From contig CAZAOG010000020.1 of assembly GCA_964486645.1 (NCBI GenBank), forward strand, positions 1 to 29,088: 29,088 nt of DNA, in the 5' to 3' direction. Shown one piece after another: positions 22,885-29,088 of this stretch (the first letter of the stretch is position 1; the number at the start of each line of letters is the position of its first letter). Both the position numbers and the translations under genes were made by a program. This DNA comes from GCA-002790365 sp964486645. GTDB lineage: Bacteria; Bacteroidota; Ignavibacteria; Ignavibacteriales; Ignavibacteriaceae. Under the pieces are notes generated by a model. The model was given only the letters and a program-made list of their open reading frames with translations. It was not told where the DNA came from and made no database searches.

Positions 22885-22913
22885 TAGACGTAACAGGCGG
22901 GAGAATTGTTACA
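22885..22913 (-). promoter_or_regulatory. Autoregulatory ECF promoter (TGTAAC-N17-CGTCTA)
   Basis: On the minus strand the sequence reads TGTAAC (22913-22908), 17 bp, CGTCTA (22890-22885). The -35 AAC and -10 CGTC are the hallmark of ECF promoters. Transcription would begin around 22878, about 7 nt before the start codon of the sigma gene. No Shine-Dalgarno sequence is present there. Confidence 0.8.
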
Positions 22914-23065
22914 ACCCTATTGTATTTTATTGTATTTATTTTATGTTTAGTAATTAAATAATATGTCTTTAATTAAATTAATTATCAATTAAATAATTCC
23001 GAATCATTTATTTGAAAATGTTGAAAATGATTATTCCGTTTAATAGGATACAAAGGAGTTATCTT

Positions 23066-23611
23066 ATGAAAACAAAATTATTTTTTATTTCTCTCCTTTT
23101 TATATTTTTCAACGGTTGTACTAAAAATGTAGCGCCTGTAGCACCGGACGAGGTGAAACAACCGAACAGGCTGCTGACAACTTCTTTTGAAGTAAATGGG
23201 GAACCATCTACTGATGGCTGGATTAGTCCGGGACCACCGGTTGTGAAATTTTCAAAAGATGTTCCGCCCGGAGGCGGCGAATTTTCAATATTTCTTAAAG
23301 CAAGAAGTTTAGGCGCATATGTAAGCAAAAACTTAAAGGCTTTAACGGGAGATCATAAATATCGATTGGTATTTTGGGCTAAATCTACCGAAGATCCGGG
23401 AAGTTTAATTATTTATAAACTAAACGGAAATACAAAAACACGTATCGAAGGTTTATCCATAACCAAAAACGTTTGGACAAAATTTACTGTTGATTTTCAA
23501 CTTAATGCTTCCGCAACCGATAATATTCAAATAATGTTGGGCGGCTCCGATTATACGGTTCCTCAGGGTTTTAATTATTTTGATTTAATAGATTTACAAA
23601 ATATTGATTAA
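23066..23611 (+). CDS. Lipoprotein with a jelly-roll/CBM-like domain
   Basis: A 181-residue lipoprotein. The start at 23066 has AAAGGAG at 23052-23058 and gives a lipobox FFNGC with C18; the frame is open further upstream. The mature part fits a beta-sandwich of the carbohydrate-binding type: TTSFEVNGEPSTDGWISPGPPVVKFSKDVPPGGGEFSIFLKA, then LTGDHKYRLVFWAKSTEDPGSLIIYKLNG, and NVWTKFTVDFQLNASATDNIQIMLGGSD with a final YFDLIDLQNI strand. This is the general shape of family-4/9 CBMs. No catalytic domain is present. It is probably a surface or periplasmic binding lipoprotein and the ligand is unknown. Confidence 0.72.
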   Translation: MKTKLFFISLLFIFFNGCTKNVAPVAPDEVKQPNRLLTTSFEVNGEPSTDGWISPGPPVVKFSKDVPPGGGEFSIFLKARSLGAYVSKNLKALTGDHKYRLVFWAKSTEDPGSLIIYKLNGNTKTRIEGLSITKNVWTKFTVDFQLNASATDNIQIMLGGSDYTVPQGFNYFDLIDLQNID

Positions 23612-23632
23612 TTATTTCTAAAGGGGGATTAA

Positions 23633-24025
23633 ATGTCAAAACACAGGCAAAACATTTCTTCAAATGCTAAATGGGAAGATATGTTCGGTTATTCAAGAGC
23701 CGTTAAAATCGGCAACTTAATAGAAGTTTCAGGTACCGCTTCCGTTGACGGCGGTAAAGTTATCGGAACAAATAATGTTTATGAACAAACAAAATTTATT
23801 TTAAAGAAAATTGAAAATGCTCTGAATGAAGCAGGCGCAAAACTTACGGATGTTATCAGAACAAGAATTTATGTTACCGATATCAGTATGCAAAACGAGG
23901 TTGGACGTGCTCACGCAGAATATTTTAAAGAAATTAAACCCGCAACTTCGATGGTTGAAATTAAAGCTCTGGTTCTGCCTGAATTACTCGTTGAAATAGA
24001 GGCAACCGCTTATTTACAAAATTAA
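23633..24025 (+). CDS. RidA family protein
   Basis: A 130-residue protein of the RidA (YjgF/YER057c/UK114) family, a trimer that hydrolyses reactive enamine/imine intermediates and so protects PLP enzymes. The sequence runs from SRAVKIGNLIEVSGTASVDGGKVIG to the signature RTRIYVTDIS, then GRAHAEYFKEIKPATSMVEIKALVLPELLVEIEATAYL. The arginine of IRTRIYVTD and the E of LLVEIEA are those used in the active RidA subgroup. AAGGGGG lies before the ATG. The VOC gene follows after 38 bp and may be in the same operon. Confidence 0.92.
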   Translation: MSKHRQNISSNAKWEDMFGYSRAVKIGNLIEVSGTASVDGGKVIGTNNVYEQTKFILKKIENALNEAGAKLTDVIRTRIYVTDISMQNEVGRAHAEYFKEIKPATSMVEIKALVLPELLVEIEATAYLQN

Positions 24026-24063
24026 ATCATTATTCTTAATACAAAAAACAGAGACCTCTTTTT

Positions 24064-24552
24064 ATGGATTATAAAATTACTCCCGATGCACAAATCGGGC
24101 ACATACACCTTACGGTTAAAAACTTAAACAGATCAATAAAATTTTACAGAGATTTATTGGGATTTGAAATAAAAAGCTGGTACGGTGATTCCGCCGTGTT
24201 TCTTTCGGCTAACGACTACCACCATCATATTGCTTTAAATACTTGGGAAGGTGAAAATGCAAAACCGAAACAATCCGGGCAAGCCGGACTTTATCATTTT
24301 GCAATACTTTTTCCCAGCCGCAAAGAACTTGCAAAAGCATTTAAAAAAATATGGGAAGAAAAATATCCCGTTCAAGGTGCTACTGACTGCGGAATCTCGG
24401 AATCGATTTATATTTCCGACCCTGACGGAAACGGAATTGAGCTGTACGTTGACCGCCCCGAATACGATTGGCCGAGAGACGAAAAAGGAAATCTTGTTTT
24501 TGAAACCAAACCGTTCGACCTGCTTGAACTTCTTTCTGAATTAAATTCATAA
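24064..24552 (+). CDS. VOC family protein (glyoxalase/extradiol dioxygenase-like)
   Basis: A 162-residue protein of the vicinal oxygen chelate superfamily, resembling catechol 2,3-dioxygenase-like proteins. Two beta-alpha-beta-beta-beta modules are present: AQIGHIHLTVKNLNRSIKFYRDLLGFEI, then HHHIALNTWEG, GLYHFAILFPSRKELAKAF, and SIYISDPDGNGIELYVDRPE. Metal ligands can be read as the H in GHIHLTV, H in GLYHFAI and E in GIELYVD. The reaction cannot be told from sequence alone: it may be a dioxygenase, glyoxalase or antibiotic-binding protein. It lies downstream of ridA and upstream of a MarR-GNAT fusion. Confidence 0.9.
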   Translation: MDYKITPDAQIGHIHLTVKNLNRSIKFYRDLLGFEIKSWYGDSAVFLSANDYHHHIALNTWEGENAKPKQSGQAGLYHFAILFPSRKELAKAFKKIWEEKYPVQGATDCGISESIYISDPDGNGIELYVDRPEYDWPRDEKGNLVFETKPFDLLELLSELNS

Positions 24553-24591
24553 AAAATAAAATTTTGAAGAAACTTGTAAAATATATATATT

Positions 24592-24605
24592 TAAGTAAAC
24601 ACTTA
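24592..24605. promoter_or_regulatory. Candidate operator TAAGT-N4-ACTTA
   Basis: TAAGTAAACACTTA is a perfect inverted repeat with 5-bp arms, immediately followed by the palindrome TTACGTAA, 23-36 bp before the start of the MarR-GNAT fusion gene. The position suits autorepression by the MarR domain encoded there. It is short and AT-rich and could be chance. Confidence 0.35.
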
Positions 24606-24627
24606 CGTAATATATAACATAATATTT

Positions 24628-25593
24628 ATGTTTTTTATGGAAAACGAACTATTATCGGAATTAAAGTTGTTTTCACTCGGAAAATCTTTAAAAAAATTGG
24701 GTGAAACCATACAGAAAGAAATAACGGATGTATGCAAAGAAAAAGACACTAATTTTGATCCCCGATTATTTTCAATTCTTTATTATCTAAATAAATATAA
24801 AAAAAGCACCGTTCAAAATTTATCTTATGCGCTGCAGATTACCCATCCGGCTGTAATAGGTCTGTTAAAAAAATTAAAAGAATTACAACTAATTGAGATA
24901 TCCTCCGGTGTGCAGGATAAAAGACAAACATATTCAACTTTAACGGCGAAGGGAACAGGGTTATTTAATATTTGGTACGAACTGTTTACCGAAGTTGAAA
25001 ATATGAATAAAGAATTGGTAAATGAATCCGGTTACGATATTTTTAATATGATAAGTTCTTTGAATAATCTTTTAAAGCAAAAAAGTTATAAACAAAGAGC
25101 GGATGAATCAGCCAAGAAAAAAATAATGCAGGAAATTGAAATAATTACATATAACAAAAAATACAAGGAAATATTCAAACAACTGAACTATGAATGGCTT
25201 GAAGAATACTTTACGGTTGAACCCGAAGATGAAAAGCTGCTTAACAACCCTGAAAAATATATTATAAAAAAGGGAGGAGAGATATTTTTTGCGCGTATCA
25301 ACAACGAAATAATAGGCACCTGTGCGGCTGTTAAAATTGATAAACATACGTTCGAACTATCGAAAATGGCGGTAACGAAAAAAGCACAGGGCAAACAAGC
25401 GGGTAAAAAATTAGCTCTGTCCGTTATAGGTTTTGCTTTTTCAAAGAATGCAAAATTTGTAACACTTCTTACAAACAAAAAATTATTTGCAGCTATAAAT
25501 CTTTATAAACAATTGGGTTTTGAACCCGACCCCGCAAAAGAAAAAACAAATTATAAAAGAGAAGTATTTAGAATGACCCTGCTTTTACAATAG
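24628..25593 (+). CDS. MarR-type regulator fused to a GNAT N-acetyltransferase
   Basis: A 321-residue fusion. The N-terminal half (about 1-150) is a MarR winged helix: FDPRLFSILYYLNKYKKSTVQNLSYALQITHPAVIGLLKKLKELQLIEISSGVQDKRQTYSTLTAKG, where DKRQ is the wing. The C-terminal half (about 165-321) is a GNAT fold with IGTCAAVKIDKHTFELSKMAVTKKAQGKQAGKKLALSVIGFAFSKNAKFVTLLTNKKLFAAINLYKQLGFE. The acetyl-CoA loop is the QGKQAGKKL stretch and NLYKQLGF is motif B. Such bifunctional HTH/GNAT proteins are known as a family whose regulated genes and acetyl acceptor are mostly unknown. An in-frame ATG at 24637 is an alternative start. Confidence 0.9.
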   Translation: MFFMENELLSELKLFSLGKSLKKLGETIQKEITDVCKEKDTNFDPRLFSILYYLNKYKKSTVQNLSYALQITHPAVIGLLKKLKELQLIEISSGVQDKRQTYSTLTAKGTGLFNIWYELFTEVENMNKELVNESGYDIFNMISSLNNLLKQKSYKQRADESAKKKIMQEIEIITYNKKYKEIFKQLNYEWLEEYFTVEPEDEKLLNNPEKYIIKKGGEIFFARINNEIIGTCAAVKIDKHTFELSKMAVTKKAQGKQAGKKLALSVIGFAFSKNAKFVTLLTNKKLFAAINLYKQLGFEPDPAKEKTNYKREVFRMTLLLQ

Positions 25594-25658
25594 ACTTTTT
25601 TTTTAATAGAAATCTTTATTATCTTAATTTATCAATTTTAATAAACCTAAAAGAAAAA

Positions 25659-27260
25659 ATGAAAAAAAAGATAGAGATTTGGAATCAATTAATTGAACTG
25701 GGTTTTCACAACCTCAACAACATTTTTTATAACCAATCCACACCTTCCTTATATGAACAAGCAATAAGGAGAAGGGAAGCAAAAGTTTCACACTTGGGCC
25801 CTTTGGTAACAAGAACAGGACAGCACACGGGAAGAAGTCCTAACGATAAATTTATTGTAAAAGAACCCACAAGTGAAAATAATGTTTGGTGGGGTAAGGT
25901 AAACAGACCGATCGAAGAAAAATATTTTGATAAAATATTTACAAAAATGCTTTCTTACGCCGAAAACAAGGACCTGTATCTGCAGGATTGTTTTGCCGGC
26001 ACCGACCCCGATTATCGTATTCCGGTTAGAGTTATAACCGAAACAGCTTGGCACAGTCTGTTTGCAAGAAATATGTTGGTCAAACCCAAAGACATAAAAG
26101 ATATAAATCTTAAAGAAGAGCGATTTACCGTTATCGATTTTCCGTATTTCCAAGCGGACACGGAAACCGACGGAACCAACTCTCCTGTTTTTATAATTCT
26201 TCATCTTGGAAAAAAACTTGCGCTTATCGGCGGAACCAGTTACGCGGGAGAAATTAAAAAGTCTGTTTTTACCGTAATGAATTATTTGCTCCCTTTAAAA
26301 AACGTAATGGCTATGCACTGCTCGGCTAATATAGGCGCAGACGATGATACGGCGATACTATTCGGATTATCCGGAACCGGGAAAACAACACTTTCTGCCG
26401 ATCCCAAAAGAAGACTTATCGGCGATGATGAACACGGGTGGAGCGATAAAGGTGTTTTTAATTTTGAGGGAGGTTGTTATGCAAAAGTCATCAGACTTTC
26501 AAAAGAAGCCGAACCCGATATTTATGAATGTACGAGAAAATTCGGTACCGTTCTGGAAAATGTAGAAATGGATATTACAAGCAGGCGGATAGATCTGTTT
26601 GACGATACACTTACCGAAAACACAAGGGCGGCTTATCCGATAACCCACATTAAAAACATAGAAGTTAGCGGTATGGGTCCGCATCCCAAAAATATAATTA
26701 TGCTTACCGCAGATGCTTTTGGAGTTCTTCCGCCGATTTCCAAACTTACTACAGAACAAGCTTTATATCATTTTATTTCCGGTTATACGGCTAAAGTTGC
26801 AGGCACGGAAAAAGGTATATCGGAACCGGTTGCCACTTTCAGTACTTGTTTCGGTGCGCCGTTTATGCCTTTGAATCCGTCCATATATGCCAAACTATTG
26901 GGAGAAAAGATAAAAAAACATGGTGCACAATGCTGGTTAATCAACACAGGTTGGAGCGGCGGAGCTTACGGAGTCGGAAAAAGAATGAAAATTGAATACA
27001 CAAGAGCAATGCTCAATGCCGCGCTCGAAGGCAAGCTGGACAATACGGAAACAGAAACGGATGCTTTCTTCGGACTGCATATTCCCAAAGAAGTGGAAGG
27101 CGTTCCATCCGAAGTATTAAATCCAAGGAATACCTGGCAGAACAAAGATGAATATGATGCGGCTGCAAAAAAACTTGCAAATATGTTTCACGAAAACTTT
27201 AAAGAATTTGAAGCCGATGTTGACGAACCGATAAGAAATGCGGGACCGAATAGATTTTGA
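25659..27260 (+). CDS. pckA: Phosphoenolpyruvate carboxykinase (ATP)
   Basis: A 533-residue cytoplasmic enzyme converting oxaloacetate and ATP into phosphoenolpyruvate, CO2 and ADP, the first committed step of gluconeogenesis. The substrate loop is RTGQHTGRSPNDKF (H56-R59), and the ATP-dependent PEPCK signature is GGTSYAGEIKKSVFTVMNYLLP. The metal-binding H is at AMHCSANIG (H220). The Walker A is GLSGTGKTTL (236-245) and the kinase-2 loop is LIGDDEHGW with D256-D257. The length is typical. Plain upstream sequence shows no convincing Shine-Dalgarno motif. The gene ends 14 bp before the end of the minus-strand res remnant. Confidence 0.96.
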   Translation: MKKKIEIWNQLIELGFHNLNNIFYNQSTPSLYEQAIRRREAKVSHLGPLVTRTGQHTGRSPNDKFIVKEPTSENNVWWGKVNRPIEEKYFDKIFTKMLSYAENKDLYLQDCFAGTDPDYRIPVRVITETAWHSLFARNMLVKPKDIKDINLKEERFTVIDFPYFQADTETDGTNSPVFIILHLGKKLALIGGTSYAGEIKKSVFTVMNYLLPLKNVMAMHCSANIGADDDTAILFGLSGTGKTTLSADPKRRLIGDDEHGWSDKGVFNFEGGCYAKVIRLSKEAEPDIYECTRKFGTVLENVEMDITSRRIDLFDDTLTENTRAAYPITHIKNIEVSGMGPHPKNIIMLTADAFGVLPPISKLTTEQALYHFISGYTAKVAGTEKGISEPVATFSTCFGAPFMPLNPSIYAKLLGEKIKKHGAQCWLINTGWSGGAYGVGKRMKIEYTRAMLNAALEGKLDNTETETDAFFGLHIPKEVEGVPSEVLNPRNTWQNKDEYDAAAKKLANMFHENFKEFEADVDEPIRNAGPNRF

Positions 27261-27274
27261 AAATAAAAAACCGG

Positions 27275-27470
27275 CTATAAATCACTAACGGTTGATACTT
27301 GTTTATATTCAACATCATCAAATTCATTAAAGTGAGCATAACCGCATTTTATCTTTTGCTTTTCGCTTGTTCTTATTTCTGTGATTTAACTGTTGCCCTT
27401 CAAATATATCAACAATAGAATTGATTGCATCGTGCTGAAATTGCTGGTTAGGGTCAAAGTGGAGTTTCAA
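27275..27470 (-). pseudogene. res: Internally deleted remnant of a type III restriction enzyme (res)
   Basis: Not an open gene. On the minus strand, translation from a TTG at 27470 reads KLHFDPNQQFQHDAINSI followed by VDIFEGQQLN, the standard N-terminus of the Res helicase/nuclease of type III systems (usually ATG-KLHFDPNQQFQ). The frame breaks near 27385. In the next frame (after TAA at 27388-27386) it continues ITEIRTSEKQKIKCGYAHFN then EFDDVEYKQVSTVSDL and stops at 27275, matching a Res C-terminus (the K-x-CG-x-x-HF element). All helicase and nuclease motifs are missing, roughly 900 residues of a typical protein. Remnant plus frame shift mean it cannot make a working enzyme. Recognition rests on remembered family sequence. 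Confidence 0.75.
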
Positions 27471-27506
27471 TTATTTTGTTTTTTATCTAAGTTTTTCCAA
27501 TATTTT

Positions 27507-27600
27507 TAGCGTCCCGTCTGTGAGACGCTAATTGGTTTGCGTCCCATATTTTTGTTTTTATGAGACGCTAATTACTTTGCGTATCATATATGATACGCTA
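27507..27600. repeat. Array of three phased palindromes (20/30/20 nt, 10-nt linkers)
   Basis: Palindromes lie at 27509-27528, 27539-27568 and 27579-27598. Each starts GCGT and ends ACGC, and the linkers TAATTGGTTT and TAATTACTTT are near-identical. The third, GCGTATCATATATGATACGC, is perfect. The first has a 7-bp outer stem (27507-27513 with 27524-27530) and an inner mismatch. The second has 10-bp arms (one mismatch) around a T-rich loop. Unit plus linker lengths are all multiples of ten. The array lies between the fic stop codon and the res remnant. It is not CRISPR: the spacing is not constant and the elements are themselves palindromes. Confidence 0.75.
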
Positions 27601-27605
27601 CATTA

Positions 27606-28694
27606 TTACTTAATAATTTTAAATAATTCAGGGAAAATATAAAATGTCGGTTTTCTCCCGATTCCTTTTGTTAAAATTTTAAGAATGTTGTTCTCTGTAA
27701 GAACCCGTAAAATTCTTGCGGATGCTGCTTTAGGAATATTAGAATGTTCTCGAAATCTTACAGTATCAAACCAAGGATTTGAAAAAATAAATTCAACAAC
27801 TTTGTGTGTGTATTGAGAATGTGTAATATTTTGAATATTATCCATCATATCATGATTAAGTTTTAAAATTGATTCAACTTTTTTTCTATTAATTGCAGAT
27901 TGAACAATTATAGCATTTAAAAAATAATTAATCCATTTTTCCCATTTGCCTGTTTCGGAAATACTATTTAAACCTGAATTATAAGAATCTCGATTCTTTT
28001 CAAAATACTCACTTAAATAAAAATTAGGCGAACTTATTATTTTTTTATAATACAAAAACAAAGGCATAATAATTCTTCCAGTTCTTCCGTTGCCGTCCCA
28101 AAACGGGTGAATAATTTCAAATTGGGCATGCACAATAGCTAATTGAACAAGAACATCTTTTTCCTCGTAATGAATATATTTCTCAAAGTTGCTAAAATGT
28201 TCAGGAATGGTTTGCGGCTCAGGAGGAATAAATGCAGCACTTCCAATGTCTGTTCCCTCTTGTCCTATGTAAACTTGTCCAGTTCTAAATTGACCCGGAG
28301 TTTTGTTTTTACCTCTTGCACCGGAAAGTAAAGTTTTATGAATACCCTTTATAAGACGGTTGCTTAAAGGAAGTTTTTTTAATTTTTCACTTGCTTCATA
28401 AATTGCTCGTCTGTAATTAATAATTTCAATAATATCATCATATTTTGCCGTTCTTTCTTTAGGAGAAGCTTCAAATTTATAGATGTCTTCGAGTGTAGCT
28501 TGTGTCCCCTCGATTCTTGAAGAAAGAACAGCTTCATTTGTTGTTAAAGGAGAAAGTAAAATATCAGGATTAGGAATATTATTTAACAATGAATCAAACT
28601 TAGCAAGTTCTCGGTTTGCTCCTCCAATTAATGAAACAAACTCAGACCAATCCAAATTTTTTATTGGTAATTTATGTGGAGTAAAAGGTTTCAT
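27606..28694 (-). CDS. Fic family protein (class II, intramolecular inhibitory helix)
   Basis: A 362-residue Fic protein. The active-site loop HPFWDGNGRTGR runs from H196 to R207 and is complete, so AMPylation (or other NMP transfer) from ATP to a hydroxyl side chain is expected. The N-terminal inhibitory motif SSRIEG (58-63, (S/T)xxxE(G/N)) places it in class II, where the glutamate blocks the ATP site and keeps the enzyme silent until relieved. The C-terminal 100 residues look like a winged helix (HKVVEFIFSNPWFDTVRFREHSNIPKAASARILRVLTENNILKIL), so it may bind DNA. It starts 2 bp after the mod-stub stop codon and lies between two type III R-M stubs. It appears intact. Confidence 0.93.
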   Translation of the reverse strand: MKPFTPHKLPIKNLDWSEFVSLIGGANRELAKFDSLLNNIPNPDILLSPLTTNEAVLSSRIEGTQATLEDIYKFEASPKERTAKYDDIIEIINYRRAIYEASEKLKKLPLSNRLIKGIHKTLLSGARGKNKTPGQFRTGQVYIGQEGTDIGSAAFIPPEPQTIPEHFSNFEKYIHYEEKDVLVQLAIVHAQFEIIHPFWDGNGRTGRIIMPLFLYYKKIISSPNFYLSEYFEKNRDSYNSGLNSISETGKWEKWINYFLNAIIVQSAINRKKVESILKLNHDMMDNIQNITHSQYTHKVVEFIFSNPWFDTVRFREHSNIPKAASARILRVLTENNILKILTKGIGRKPTFYIFPELFKIIK

Positions 28695-28696
28695 CT

Positions 28697-29088
28697 CTAC
28701 ATCACCTTAAACTCAATCCCCGCATCTTTCATCTGCAATGCGGTATTGGTTTTTAATTGGTCGTTGTTTTTAAAAAATCTATCGAGTGTAATTACTTTTT
28801 TCGGATTTTGATTTATGACCAATTTAATGATTTTTTTATTTACTTTATTTGAAAGTAAATCACTTTTATTTATAAGATACACATCGTCTTTCTTTTTAAT
28901 CTTTGCTGTGATAGTTTTATAACAGGCTTTGTATGCTTCCGATTGTTCATAGGTTTTTTCCGGAAGCTGTACAAGTATAAATTTACGGTTACCTACTTGT
29001 GCTGAGCCTGTCGAAACATCTTCTTTATTTTCGGTAAATGCTTCGGGAATAATTTCTTTTAGTTTGCTTAATTTATCTTCGGTGATAT
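28697..29088 (-). pseudogene. mod: Internally deleted, partial type III DNA methyltransferase (mod)
   Basis: An open frame enters from the right edge (ITEDKLSKLKEIIPEAFTEN, like the Mod N-terminus), then jumps to VGNRKFILVQLPEKTYE, the late Mod block (G-N-R-x-F-I-L-V-Q-L-P-E), then to a terminal part with VITLDRFFKNNDQLKTNTAL and KDAGIEFKVM at the stop. Only 129 residues are visible. A whole Mod is usually over 600 residues, and the DPPY and AdoMet motifs are missing, so the catalytic core has been deleted. Between the N-terminal and late parts lies a stretch reading VSTGSAQ that is encoded by a dispersed repeat. The frame stays open. The start codon is beyond the window edge. The fic gene begins 2 bp after its stop. 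Confidence 0.75.
28994..29016. repeat. Dispersed Bacteroidota repeat (TTCGACAGGCTCAG core) inside the mod stub
   Basis: ACTTGTGCTGAGCCTGTCGAAAC contains the core CTGAGCCTGTCGAA (reverse TTCGACAGGCTCAG), which I know as a very common dispersed motif of Bacteroidota genomes. It lies in frame at the join between the N-terminal and late parts of the mod stub and adds the residues VSTGSAQV. It marks the deletion scar. Confidence 0.6.

Noticed and set aside
23002..23032. Inverted repeat AATCATTT/AAATGATT upstream of the CBM-like lipoprotein gene as an operator
   Set aside because: Eight-bp arms with a 15-base loop in an AT-rich leader, no known consensus matched; not convincing enough to list.
25788..26204. 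Minus-strand frame across the 5' part of pckA
   Set aside because: The plus strand there is unmistakable PEP carboxykinase; the antisense frame shows no family resemblance.
27507..27600. The palindrome array as a CRISPR locus
   Set aside because: The units are themselves palindromic, differ in length and sequence, have 10-nt linkers rather than 30-40-nt unique spacers, and no cas gene is nearby.

Overview
The window looks like a chromosomal segment from a low-GC Bacteroidota-type bacterium, possibly Ignavibacteriota. This rests on family content (DUF4252 and DUF302 proteins, two-domain lipocalin-like secreted proteins, many Sec and lipoprotein signals), an ECF promoter of the TGTAAC/CGTCTA kind, and the dispersed TTCGACAGGCTCAG repeat. 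Clear Shine-Dalgarno sequences (AAGGAG, AGGGGG) precede several genes, which suits Ignavibacteria better than classical Bacteroidetes. No rRNA, tRNA, transposase or CRISPR array was found.

Left edge (1-2850): the C-terminal codons of a metH-like gene, then an apparently intact type II restriction-modification operon on the minus strand: C5-cytosine methyltransferase, NgoFVII-family PLD nuclease, and a Vsr-type mismatch endonuclease.

Centre-left (2986-12383): an MFS transporter, a secreted lipoprotein, a DUF302 protein, a small CxxC protein, a LOG-family protein, an aldo/keto reductase flanked by palindromic repeats, a Crp/Fnr regulator followed by a small thioredoxin-like protein, an outer-membrane beta-barrel candidate and L-2-hydroxyglutarate oxidase.

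Centre (12385-17870): a pstS-pstC-pstA-pstB phosphate uptake operon behind a four-repeat Pho box. It is followed by a secreted protein of unknown function and a type I copper protein, preceded by two Crp/Fnr-type palindromes.

Centre-right (18010-27260): a secreted protein, a CBS-domain protein, a lipocalin-like/DinB/lipocalin-like operon, an ECF sigma / anti-sigma / DUF4252 operon with a recognisable autoregulatory promoter, a lipoprotein, RidA, a VOC protein, a MarR-GNAT fusion and PEP carboxykinase (pckA).

Right edge (27261-29088): the most unusual region. An intact class II Fic gene lies between two remnants that read as the N- and C-terminal stubs of a type III restriction enzyme (res) and its methyltransferase (mod), both without their catalytic cores. 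Between fic and the res stub are three palindromes of 20, 30 and 20 nt separated by 10-nt linkers. The res stub is not an open reading frame. It was recognised by translating the gap in two frames.

The longest stretch without an intact gene (27261-27605) holds the res remnant and the palindrome array. The gap 5567-5851 holds only the leader of the flanking genes, and nothing else was recognised there. The gap 56-232 shows nothing beyond a weak 6-bp inverted repeat.
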